Source: Pseudovirgaria hyperparasitica | Taxonomy: Eukaryota; Ascomycota; Dothideomycetes; Acrospermales; Acrospermaceae | NCBI RefSeq assembly: GCF_010093815.1 | Contig: NW_022985550.1 | Location: 571,074-635,073, forward strand | Length of the DNA: 64,000 bases | Reading direction: 5' to 3' | In this document: piece by piece, positions 35,212-45,915 of the stretch | How the letters are laid out: each line of letters opens with the position of its first letter | Position numbering within the stretch: position 1 is the stretch's first letter | Program-made: the position numbers and the translations under genes | The notes under the pieces: generated by a model | What the model was told of the DNA's origin: nothing | Database searches by the model: none | Seen by the model: the letters and a program-made list of their open reading frames with translations, nothing else

Positions 35212-36342
35212 TTAGTAGACGGGGGAGCCCTTCAAGATGGAAGGGTGAGACTGTGGCGACGGGTTGTTAGCATTGGCGCGCAGATGGGAAAAACCATGTA
35301 CGTACTGATATTCTCGAGTCAAGGAGCTTGTGCAGGTTCATCAGACGACGCGATGCCGTCAAATGAACGCGCTTTGGGGTATATTGGACTCGGAGTTGGG
35401 ATGGTTGAAAAGTTTTGGATGCGAAATCTCACACAGAGGGATTCGCGACGGAGGGAGATGAAGGATAGTGGCAAGTGATGGATGATGGCTAAGGAACGAA
35501 GGCAGAGAGGCAAAAGCTGAGGATACCAGCCTGAATGTAAGACGTAATGCAGGAAGAGGAGAGAGGGATAGAAGGGGGAGTGAACAGTAGTATAGAATGA
35601 AGTGGTCACCAACCCAGCAGAACTCCTGTACTAGGGAGTTAGTTGACGTTTTAGTGCGGGTAATACTGCCTGGGAAGGCTGACAGAGACGCGCTAAACCA
35701 GAAGAGGAATAGACTGCACTCGGGCTCCGAAAACGTCCTTGAGTCCCCGACACGGGCGAATACAATTAGAGCGCGCCTGCTTGTTTTGTGAAGTTTGTGG
35801 TGCCGTTTGGTGACTCACACACGAGTATTTGTCGGAATCATTGTTGTTGTTGTCGTCGTCGTCGTCGTTGCCTCAGGCTCACACTGCTTTTTCTCCGGAC
35901 CAGCCAATCACGCCGGACGCGCGGAACAACTCCCATCTCCGCGCCCGCCGCACTCCACTCAGCCAGCCCTGTCCGTACAGGAGGAATCAATTATTAGTTG
36001 CTTGTTACGAAGGCTTACAGTGCAGTGCAGTGCGCAGCCATCCATCAGAGCTGAGAGGCGCTGGACCTGGACCTGGAATCCCACAGACTCGGAGACGCAT
36101 TGATCGTCCGTTAACGCCGTCGTCGCGGAACCTTGGCCCCCCGTTTTTCCCCACTCCACTGCAAAACGTCGTCGTTTCTATCAGCTCAGCTTCTCAGCCC
36201 GCCCTGAACACTGAACACACGAGCCCCTCTCAGACGGAGTTGACGGATCGTCCGGAAGAGAAAGAAACGGCTGCTGCCTGGCATCACGCGCCTGAATCCT
36301 GCCGGCCGGACGTTGTAGGACCACCAACCAACAACACGATAC
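35212..36342. other. Divergent promoter region (PPR / phosphomevalonate kinase)
   Basis: About 1.1 kb with GTC/GTT repeats near 35840-35870. ORFs at 35829-36419 and nearby are not protein-like. Serves both divergent genes. Confidence 0.45.
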
Positions 36343-38062
36343 ATGGCTCTCCCGCTCAAGGCTGTGTCTGCCCCCGGCAAGGTCTTGCTGGCAGGTGGCT
36401 ATCTGGTCCTGGATCGTGACTACACCGGCCTTGTCTTTGGCCTGGACGCCCGGATCCATGTTGTCATCCAGCCTCTGCCCACGCCGTCTGGCGTTTCTCT
36501 GCAGGAGATTATCGTCAAATCGCCGCAGTTCAAGGACGCCGTCTGGCAGTATGGCTACCGACAGGCAGCAGACGATGCCGGGGTCGAGGTGACGCAGCTG
36601 GACCCGTAAGTGGATTCCTGGTGTATTCTTCGAGACTCAATTGTGTTTCCTTTTTTTATTTTAATGTTATCTCATTGTTTACATTGCTCGTCTGAGACAC
36701 TCACTCCACCTCTGATCCCCCTTCCCTGATTGGCCAGCCAATAACTACAATATCAAAAAACCACAACACTCACTCACCACCCCCAGATCCCGCACCGGCA
36801 CCCTCAACCGCAACCCCTTTGTCGAAACCACCCTCGCCTACGCCCTCTCCTACATCACCGCCCTCACCCACGCCCCCATCCCCGCCTCCACCATCACCAT
36901 CCTCGCCGACACAGCCTACTACTCCAACACCCCCTCGCCCTCGCCCAACAACCCATCCTCCCAATTCGCAAACTTCGCCGTCCCGCTCCACTCCGCACAC
37001 AAGACCGGCCTCGGCTCCTCCGCCGCCCTCGTCACCTCCCTAACCGCCGCCCTCCTCGCCCACTACCTCCCGCCCACCTCCTTCTCCCTCTCCCCCTCCC
37101 CCTCCACCAACACCGACAGCAACACCACCACCAACACAACCAACAAAAGCAAAACCCACCTCCACAACCTCGCCCAAGCCGCCCACTGCGCCGCTCAAGG
37201 CAAAATCGGCTCCGGCTTCGACATCGCCTCCGCCGTCCACGGCTCCGCCCTCTACCGCCGCTTCTCCCCGTCCATCCTCGCCCAAACAACCTCTTCCACC
37301 CCCGGCTCCACCCCCGGCTTCGCACTCACCCTCACATCCCTCGTCCAGGACACAGCAGCACCCCCAAAATGGGACACCCAAATCACCAAATCCGCCATCT
37401 CCATCCCTGCCGGGCTCCGCCTCCTCATGGCGGATGTAGACTGCGGATCCCAGACGCCCGGGATGGTCAGGCAAGTCCTCGCGTGGCGCGCTGCGAATCC
37501 CGGTGCCGCAAATGAGATATACAACGCGCTGCAAGCCGCCAACGAAGCCCTCGCCGCCGAACTCGTCTCTCTCTCCTCCTCCCCCCAAAACCAATCCCAA
37601 TCCCAACGGCAGGACTACACCCCCCTCGCATCCCACCTCGCCACAATCCGCACCCATCTCCGCGCCCTCACCGCCGCCGCAAACGTGCCCATCGAGCCAG
37701 TCGAGCAAACACGCCTTCTAGACACGATTTGTGCGGTTGAGGGCGTGGTCGGTGGGGTTGTGCCGGGTGCGGGCGGGTATGATGCTGTTGCTGTGTTGGT
37801 GGAGGATCGGGAGGATGTTGTTGGGCGGTTGGGTGCGGTTTTGGGGGGGTATGCTGCGGGGGATGCTGGGGGGGATGAGGGGGATGGGGAGGGGGGGGAT
37901 GGGAAGGAGGGGGACAAGGAGGGAGAGGAGAGGGATGGGAAGGAAGGAGAGGGGGAGAAAGGGGTGAAGATTGGGAGGGTGGGGATATTGCCTGTGAGAG
38001 AGGAGATGGAGGGGGTTAGGGAGGAGGGGGTGGGGAGGTATGAGGGGTGGGTTGTGGTTTAG
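36343..38062 (+). CDS. ERG8: Phosphomevalonate kinase
   Basis: Exons 36343-36605 and 36787-38062 (phase 2, 181-nt intron, long for this window) give 512 residues. The GHMP kinase fold is plain: SAPGKVLLAGGYLVLD at the start, TGLGSSAALVTSL as the ATP-binding loop, GKIGSGFDIASAVHGS and DVDCGSQTPGMV. The enzyme turns mevalonate-5-phosphate into the diphosphate in the sterol/isoprenoid pathway. Compared with yeast Erg8 (451 residues) this one is expanded by a Ser/Thr/Asn linker after the GLGSSAA motif and by an Asp/Glu/Gly-rich tract (about residues 435-485) before a conserved-looking C-terminal strand. Base use flips from C-rich to G-rich near 37735. Confidence 0.93.
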
Positions 38063-38907
38063 GTGTGTTTGTGTGTGTGTTGATGTGTGTTGGTGGGGCT
38101 GCGGAAGGATGGAGGATTGGAACGGAACGGAGGGTGAAAATTCAACATTTACGTGTGCATATACATACATACATGCAGTCAGTGTGCTTCAAGGTTACGC
38201 CTAGAACCACGTCACCTCAAGTCACATCACATAACATCGTCACAACTCACTCGACTCACTTCTCACTCGAACTCACTACTCACTCGACTCACATCCTTAT
38301 TCACATACTCAAACAAGAGACAAAAAGCCACAAAAAAGAAGAAGAAGAACCCAATAATGTGTTTGTGTGTTTGTGTACGTGTGTGTGTAAACATCTATAT
38401 CGTCACTGTCGTTACCCTTTACCCTTTACCCAACCTTTACCGTCATCTCATGTTTCCTGTTTCATGTCCATGTTCAATGTTCATGTTCAATGTAGTAAGA
38501 AACCAAAAAAAAAGAAGAACTCCGGCTACGCTTTGCTTTCCTTTCTCTGCTTGCTTGCTCGCTCGCATGCTTGCTTTGACGTTAGCCATGCCATGCCATG
38601 CCATGCCATGCCTTGCCATACCATCATCCATCGAGCTTAAGCGTAATCCACATGCTCGCCTTTGTTTGTGTACGTTTATGTCTGTATGTGTGTGTGTGGG
38701 CCCATTACATGCGACAGCCTCACGGGAGTAGAACGAAAAGAACCAGATAATCTTCTTAATGCATCCAGAGAGTAGTACACGTCAGCCCATCATTCCACGT
38801 CTCCCAAGCCAGTCCCTCTCCCACCCTTACCCGAAAAGAAAAAATAAACTCCGGCCGTCAGAGAAAAAGAGAGAAGAAAAAAACAGTGACCAAATCAAGC
38901 AGTCAAA
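38063..38907. other. Convergent intergenic region, low complexity
   Basis: GT tracts near 38060-38090 and 38350-38395, ACTCACT repeats near 38245-38295 and CATGC repeats near 38585-38615. ORFs here are read-throughs of these tracts. Confidence 0.45.
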
Positions 38908-40614
38908 TCAATATCTTGCGCTCCCGCCTCCACTCACGATTGGCGGCGGTGGCACAGAACTGCCGTCTTGATAGCCCATCGGCGGCGGCGGGTAGCCCAT
39001 TGGAGGAGGAGGATACGCGGGATGGGACTGGGGATACATCATGCCTTGGTGCCGAGCCTCGCGGTCTCTGCGCTCCTTTTCCTTTCTGCGCTTCCGGCGC
39101 TTCGTCTCTAGCTCCTTGCACTCGTGTCGATGCTCGTTCATCTCCTTCCACTCGGAAAAGGCTCCCTTGATACCGAGGGCGGCGATGCCGACGGCGGCCG
39201 CGTCCTGCAGCATGTTCTTGCTCTTCTGCTTGCGTGCAACCTCGGCGGTCATCTCGCCCTCGGCCACCATCTTGCGGCGCTTTTCGCTGGCAACCATGCT
39301 GTTGTAGACACCGTGTGCGGCGTGGATGGTTGCGATACTGGCAAAGCCGGCGGTCAGCAGCTCCTTACCTCGCATCTTCTTGCGTTTGGACTCGATATCC
39401 GTGGTGGATTCCGAGTCCGAGCTGCCGCCGCCGCCGTTGTCGCCGCGGGTGGCCTGTCTAGTAGCCACTGCGCCGGCTCCGGCCGCTGGACCTGTCATCG
39501 AGCGTTCGTTATTATTGTTTGCTGCATCGCGTTGCTTATCATACCGACGGCCGCGGGACGGCACATAGCTGTCTTCACTGGACACACTCCGGGACCTGTC
39601 GCGGTTTTTCCTGGATCGGGACTTGGAACGGACACGGTCGTAGATGGCCTTTCCGGCGGCAAGGACGGCTCCAGCTCCAGCAACGTCGCGCACGGTACTT
39701 CTGCCCTCGGACCTGTCGCGGCCGCGGGATCGGCTACGACCAAAGATGGAACGGGACCTGGAGCGAGAACGAGAACGAGAACGAGACTCGGAGCGGCCTC
39801 TTCCACCGCGAGATTGAGAGCGGGAGCCATTTGCAAGACGGTTGGCAACAAGCCCACCAAGTGCGGCCTCGGCAATGTGACGCTTACTCTTCTTATCGGG
39901 GTCTCTGTCAACGAAGCCATCGATGCCAGCAGCACCAAGAGCTGCCGTGGCGATTCGCTGACCCTTCTCGCCCGTCCACGGACCAGGAGCCTTGCGAGAC
40001 CTAAAGGCTTCGACAGCACCAGCTACGACAGCAGCCTTGGCGGCTTGCTCCCATTTTCCACGAGACTGAGACCGCTTACGACGTCCGCCATGGCTTCTGT
40101 CTGAAGACGAGTCGCTGTAGCGGCTTCGACGATCACGGTCACGACGTCCTCCACGGCTGCGGCTGCGGCTGCGATTGCCACCAGCCAGACCACCGAGCAC
40201 GCCACCGAGACCTGCACCCTCAGCAAAGTCCTTGAGTTGGTCGCCAATAGACTTGCGACGATCACGGCGGGGCCTGTCATCGTGGTCCGAGTAGTAGCCA
40301 TCATCGCGGTGGGAGCGGCGTCGAGGCTCGCGTCGCGAGCCACGATCAGAGTAGTAGTCGTCGTCATAGCCTCCTCGCGAGGAGCGAGGAGCGTCGCGGT
40401 AGCCACGACCGTATTGATCGCCCGGAGGAGGAAAGTTTCGGGGGATATCTTCAATGTCGTCGTCGCGGGGACGGTAGGCTAGGTCGCGGACCGGAGCTCC
40501 CGAGCCTCGCTCAATATAAGTGTCCTCGCGTGTGTAGTCAGGGTCTCGTTCTCTGGTCCTATGTCCACGATAGCGACGGTCGTCGCGAGGGTCATCGTAG
40601 CCGTATTGCGACAT
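38908..40614 (-). CDS. DUF3824-type Arg/Ser/Asp-rich protein
   Basis: One exon, 568 residues. The N-terminal 120 residues are Arg/Asp/Tyr-rich (YGYDDPRDDRRYRGHRTRER). A Gly-rich segment (LGGVLGGLAGGNRSRSRSR) is followed by small Ala/Gly helices repeated three times (AAKAAVVAGAVEAFRSRKAP, SKRHIAEAALGGLVANRL, AGAGAVLAAGKAIYDRVRSK), separated by RS dipeptide runs. The C-terminus is Pro/Tyr/Gly-rich (YPPPPMGYPPPPMGY). This layout is that of the fungal DUF3824 family, whose function is unknown. RS runs could allow SR-kinase phosphorylation; that is inference. Confidence 0.75.
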   Translation of the reverse strand: MSQYGYDDPRDDRRYRGHRTRERDPDYTREDTYIERGSGAPVRDLAYRPRDDDIEDIPRNFPPPGDQYGRGYRDAPRSSRGGYDDDYYSDRGSRREPRRRSHRDDGYYSDHDDRPRRDRRKSIGDQLKDFAEGAGLGGVLGGLAGGNRSRSRSRGGRRDRDRRSRYSDSSSDRSHGGRRKRSQSRGKWEQAAKAAVVAGAVEAFRSRKAPGPWTGEKGQRIATAALGAAGIDGFVDRDPDKKSKRHIAEAALGGLVANRLANGSRSQSRGGRGRSESRSRSRSRSRSRSIFGRSRSRGRDRSEGRSTVRDVAGAGAVLAAGKAIYDRVRSKSRSRKNRDRSRSVSSEDSYVPSRGRRYDKQRDAANNNNERSMTGPAAGAGAVATRQATRGDNGGGGSSDSESTTDIESKRKKMRGKELLTAGFASIATIHAAHGVYNSMVASEKRRKMVAEGEMTAEVARKQKSKNMLQDAAAVGIAALGIKGAFSEWKEMNEHRHECKELETKRRKRRKEKERRDREARHQGMMYPQSHPAYPPPPMGYPPPPMGYQDGSSVPPPPIVSGGGSARY

Positions 40615-41824
40615 GGTGGAAATGGTGATGATGCTCGCTCAAGTGATGTGTTCAGTCCTGTTCCGTAGTCCGGCAGTCTATCAACACAGTCAGTTTCACA
40701 GCTCGGCTCACGATGGCAATAGAGCACGACAGAACGTACGGTATGTCCAGAGTAGAAATGTAATCTCGTAACTCTTACGGTTGAAACGCAAGTAGTGGTG
40801 GTCGAGCAATGAAGGCGAGAAGGGCGCTGCGTGAGACAGACGAGGCTCAGAGAGAGAGAGAGAGAGCGTGTGTGTGGTGGGGTGATGGTAGTTTGTTTCA
40901 CGCAATGACGGGCGCTCGAGCAGGCAGCAGATATATAGACAGACCAGGAGAGTCTGGAAGATCCGGTCAGCTAGGACAGCGGCGGTGGTATGGGTTGTAT
41001 GGGTTCGATGGAGGAGGGATGTTTTTGGTCGTCAGTGTGATGGAGCGGACGGACAGTGACGGCAGAGGTGAAGAGGGGGGTGGTGGTGGTGAGAGAATGG
41101 AGATGGGCAGTAATGAGTGGGCAACAGTGGGCGATACTGGGCAGCAAAGATCTAGCGGGCAGCACCACCCACGATGACACAACCCCCCTCCCCTCCCCCC
41201 CTTCTCTCCCGCCATAACCGGGCTCAGCCAGGGTAAACAAGGGCTTTCACACATTCACACGCCTTTTCCTTTCTACGTCTTTGCACACCCAGCCTGACTG
41301 CCCACAGCCACAACCAGCCAATCATCGCTCGCGTAGGGCCGCAACCACGCCAAAGTTAGACTTTTTCTCGCGTGCAGCCCGACTTTGGCAGCCATGCGAT
41401 CGTGACGTCACTGACAGGGACAGCGACACAACAGCATCAGCACCGGCATCGACGACGACGACAACAATAATAAACGAGGCCTTTCTTTGCGTCTATCGTG
41501 ACTTTGATCCATCTATTATCCAGTGTGATGCTTGGAGTTAGTGAATGAGTAAACGCAGCTGACCGCAGCAGCGAGCGTATATATCTACCCTATGTCGACA
41601 GTCCACGTCCACCCTCATCACACGTGCCCGGTCAGCTCGTCTTCCCACCACCACCACCACCACCACCACACTAGGTATCCATGATATGCAAGTAAGAGAG
41701 AGGTTGTGGCGCAGTCTTCACCCTGCCTGCTGCTTGCTCAACACCGTCGCTGTCGTCATTCCTCATTCGTTACCGGTGTGCTGATGCTGTTGTTGCTGTT
41801 GTTGCTGTTAATAATAATAATAAT
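40615..41824. other. Upstream region of the DUF3824 gene with simple repeats
   Basis: Contains GA repeats near 40850-40867, CCA repeats near 41648-41670, TTG/CTG repeats near 41785-41810 and an AAT tract at about 41810-41825 that abuts repeat copy 2. No coding signal. Confidence 0.45.
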
Positions 41825-42178
41825 ATACTAGGGTGGCCTGCGGCCGGCAGACTGCGTGCAGTCTCAATTTAAGGCACTAAGGCACTAAGGCACGCCGGAA
41901 AATCCACGGCTAAGACGTGCGAATTTTCAAGCTGCTACCAAACGCGATACCAGAGGCTTATAAACCTATCTCGTCCGTGAGTATAGCCCTGCAGAGGATA
42001 AAAAGTATATGAAAATACTCGTCGTAGGCAGGGCTACAAAACTGGGGACCAGATTTTTGAATTAGGGCCTGGTTAATTTAATATGTGGCAAAAGGTGAGT
42101 TTTTAGACGTGATTTTGGTGAGGGCGCTAGCGGGCGCTAGATAAAACATTGCATCTTTTTATGATTCCTTTGGAATAT
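41825..42178 (+). mobile_element. 354-bp dispersed non-coding element, copy 2
   Basis: Inverted partner of 13867-14220, same length and, by eye, same sequence throughout. It begins ATACTAGGGTGG right after an AAT microsatellite and ends CTTTGGAATAT before unrelated sequence. TA lies on both borders. It carries the same hairpin (AGACTGC ... GCAGTCT) and inverted pair (TAGCCCTGC ... GCAGGGCTA) as copy 1. See copy 1 for class. Confidence 0.75.
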
Positions 42179-42795
42179 CACCTCGTCAGGATAATCCCTC
42201 TAACCAAGCACTCAACACTTTCACACACACCACTTTTGTTTTGCGCACTTATCGTCGTATCTAGTCGTCATATTCGGCGCCGACGCATGGTCCCCCCAGT
42301 ATTAGCCTCATCTACGTAATTAACTGCTGTACATACATATTGCAAGACAGACGGTCAGTCAGTCTCAGTCAGTCAGACCGGCAGACGCCCCTCAACCCTT
42401 CTATCCACCGCGCTGCGTAAATATCTCGTTTCAGCCCTGAAACCGAACACTGCCCCGGTCGCGGACCAAAGCTTTTTCCCCCCCTTCGTTCGGACCCTGC
42501 CGCTGCCCCTTTTCTTTACTGTTATTTATTCCTAGCCATGCACGTGATTGCTACTGCGAATGAAATGCCCTTCTGTGTGTGTGTGTCAAGCCACGAAGCT
42601 TGTATACCTAGAGAGCCATTCTAAAAAGCGAGTGTATTACACGGGGAAAATGCCATATTTGGATGCTACATATGCCCCCCCAATTGCGCCCCAGAGATGC
42701 AGCCAGACAAAAAACTCTGTACCATATGCTGATTCAAAATGCTCATCATGCTTTCCTTTCCACTGCCTTGCTACTCTTCTTCCTCCTCCCCCTCC
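42179..42795. other. Intergenic region, 3' flank of PPN1
   Basis: Includes GTCAGTCAGTC repeats near 42350-42375. The ORF at 42548-43078 overlaps the end of PPN1 on the other strand and is a shadow. Confidence 0.4.
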
Positions 42796-45161
42796 TCAGA
42801 CATCCCCCTCAGACACGCCGACACTCTCGACCGATGCCGGGTCGACCGTCTCGACAAACGCTCTCCGCACAAACGCGAGCCATTGTTTCGTCTTGTGCTT
42901 TCTCTTCTCGTGCTTCTTCTTCTTTTTCTTATTCTTGTGCTTCTTCTCCGCATCGACCTCTCCCCCTACCACATCACCCTCCTCATCGTTCTCATCCCGC
43001 CCTTCGTACTCTTCTTGTGACACGTCAGTCTCGCCCGCAGACCGATACGCGCCAATCTTCCTCGCCAGTTTGACATAGCTCCGCACCGTGAGGTCCTTCA
43101 GTCCAAACTCCTTGTCGTCAAACGTGCTGTACTCGACCTCGTACTTGAACTCGTTTGGATGGGGCTCCTGGTCCTTGTGCTTGTGAGGGTGCTTGCCGTG
43201 GTGCTTGCCCGGCTTCCAGCGCTGGCCATCGACGTCTTGGGCGGCACCGTTCTCAAGGCCGGAGAAGTCAGACACGTCATCCTCATTATCAGATGGCGTG
43301 GTGAAGTCGTTGTTGATGTGTGTCAGGTTGGCGAAGAACTGCGTGTAGCCGAGTAGCGACAGGGGCTGAGGTGAGTATGCAGGACCGGGCGGGCTGTGTT
43401 TCGAGGGCGGATGGGGAACGGTGAACTTGTACTTTTTCTTTTTCTTCTTCTTCTGCGCATCCAGGTCGTCGTCGTCGTCGTCCGTCTCGCTCTCCACTTC
43501 ATTCGCCCCAGCAAGAACAGTCTGCTGCTGCAGATATCGCCCGCGCACCACAGGGCTGTCTGCGTGCTCCAGGCCGCTCGTGTTGTACGAAAAAATGCGC
43601 ATGGTGGGGAAGTAATTTGGCACCACACTCGCCTGCACGTGAGTCACACTGTATCTCTCACCCCACTTGCCTCCGATCTTATCGCGATAGGCGGCGTGTC
43701 GACCACCACCATGTGCCTTGCCATGCTTCTTGTTCTTGCCCACACCAAGCCATGTGGCCAACTTCCTCCAAGACCAGGCCGTCGAGTCTTCCCCATCACA
43801 CTCCATCTCGTCATCTACATCGAGAGCTTCAGACTTTGCGGATGGCGGAGTAGGGAGTTTGCTCCACTCATCCCGCAAGTCCAGCAAGTAGTCCGTCGCC
43901 GAGTTGATCTTGATCTCATCGCCCAGAAACTCACGCTGGGTCGACAACGGGTCCATTCGCCCGTCAAGCACATCCGGCCTGATCTCGCTAAAGTCTTGGA
44001 GCATGAAATGCGCGATGTTCATGTGTCCATACATGCTGGCTATAATCACATCGCGATACTGCTGCATCCACAGTGTGTATTTTTGCCAGCACGTCTCTTC
44101 CCAACTCTCCTTGTTCTCTGTCCGTGCTGGTGGAACATGTCCGATCAGGATGGCCTTCATGCCGCGCTCACGCATGAATTGCAGCTGGATGCGCAGCCAC
44201 TCAAATTGTTCGTAGCCAGGCTCGGATTTGGCGGCGCAGCCATCAACGGCGGAGTTGGAGGCAAAAAAGTACCTGTTCTGTTTAGCAATGACAAAATGCG
44301 GAGGTCCTCTCACACATACATGGTATTCATGCTAAAGATAGCCAGCCTGTTCGGAATAGCCTCGACGTAGAACCAGCCGCCTCTCTGGAACTGATGACGT
44401 TGCTCCTCCGGGATAAAGCTCCGCCACACGTCCAGATACTTGTTCGTCCAGAAATTCGGCCCCTCTGTGAAGATGTTGTGGGGAAGAATATCGTTATTCC
44501 CAATATTCGGCACCACAGGAATCTCCAGGGCGTTCCGGGGATAGTCGTCCCCGCCGTCATGATGCTTCCGCCCAAACACCTCGAGGAACTTGGCCACAAG
44601 CAGCTGGTTCTGCTCGACCACAGACTCCGTGCTGCGCGGCAGCTTCTCATCGTTGTCGTGCCGCGCCGAGTCGCCGGTCCAGATGACAAAGTCCACCTCA
44701 TCCTTGATGTTCTTGTCGATCCAGTCAAACGTCGCGTTCACGAGCGAGATGGGCGAGTCACAGCTCGATGTTTCGGCGCCATAGTATCCAGCACTGCCGT
44801 TCCCTCGATGGCACGTCCCCTCGGCGTCTGTCGCAGCGTAGGTTTTGTAGAAAGGGTCAGGATGGAAGTCTGCAGTCCGCCCCGTTAGCCAAGTCCCAGA
44901 CCCCCCCAAACTGTGTCAAGCTCAAAACTCACCTGTGATATGCAAGAATCGCCCATGAAGCTTCTTCTTCCTCTTCCCTGTCACCGATCGTGAAATACCA
45001 CCATCAACACCACCACCACCACCAAAGCCAGTCGTTGCATGTGCAGCAGCAGCAGTAGTACCCGGGCCGAAGCGTGGCACTGACAGAGCTTGAGCTGGCT
45101 GCCCGAGTAGTGCCGGTACCAGCAGCAACAGCTCCAACGGGAGCTGGTTCAGTATCCGCAT
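42796..45161 (-). CDS. PPN1: Vacuolar endopolyphosphatase
   Basis: Exons 45161-44933, 44869-44320 and 44272-42796 (phases 1 and 2; introns 63 and 47 nt) give 751 residues. A signal-anchor near residues 7-25 (LPLELLLLVPALLGQPAQA) would place the rest in the vacuole lumen. Metallophosphoesterase motifs are in order: HITDFHPDPFYK, WTGDSARHDNDE, PNIGNNDILPHN, GHVPP and YGHMNIAHF. Ppn1 cuts long polyphosphate chains internally. The C-terminal third has a long acidic/Lys-rich insertion (DDDDDLDAQKKKKKKK) and a very basic tail (KHKNKKKKKKHEKRKHK), more charged than usual. Ser/Thr-rich luminal segments may be processed. Confidence 0.92.
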
Positions 45162-45915
45162 CTCTTTGACCTGCCAACGCTACCTACCTAGGTGACATTT
45201 GAAAAAGAACTCGCAAGGTTGAATGTTTATGTGCGTGCGAGAGACCTGAGCGATCCAATTTTGTATCTGGTTTGCAGTCGGAGTGTCCAAAGAAAAGAAG
45301 CAAAAAAAATGGTTCAACATGCGACTGACATGCAAGAGTGACTTTCTGCAAAACCGACCACCAGACACGCTGCGAATGACCCATGTGGATTTGCTCCGCA
45401 TCATGAGTGGCTGGCGCGGACGCGGACGTTGCCTAGCTGTCTCTTAGCGCCCCCTCAAAGCCCCCACGTGGCTGGCGACGGAAAGCCCACTGCAGCTGAT
45501 CGATCGTCAGTAAAAAATGCTCACTGGACTTTCCCAGACCTCCAGAGTCTCGTGACCCCCCCTATTTTACTATTCACATCCTAGACATGATACATCGCAC
45601 CAAACATTGAGCTGTAGTAATCCTGATGTCTGTTCAATTCTTGGTACAAGAGTTGCTCTCACGCGCCCGACTCTAATCTCTGGTTCTCTCTGATCATCTA
45701 CCCCCCCCATGCGCCCGTTTTGTCCTGGATAACAGTAACCGTTGCAAATGCCCGATATACACCGCCCAGTCAACCTGACCGTCACAACACTGTATGCTGA
45801 TGACCATTCCAAACACCATGCTATGATATGCTTTCAAGGGCACATGAACGGCGGGCTAAGTAAGCCTCGTCATTTCAAAAGATAATCAAAACGCCTGTGA
45901 TATGCTTCCCCACTC
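45162..45915. other. Promoter of PPN1 / 3' flank of CHD1
   Basis: Both flanking genes are on the minus strand. No ORF with protein character. Confidence 0.45.

Noticed and set aside
39124-40104. 326-codon plus-strand ORF
   Set aside because: Antisense shadow of the Arg/Ser-rich DUF3824 gene; composition follows from the complement.
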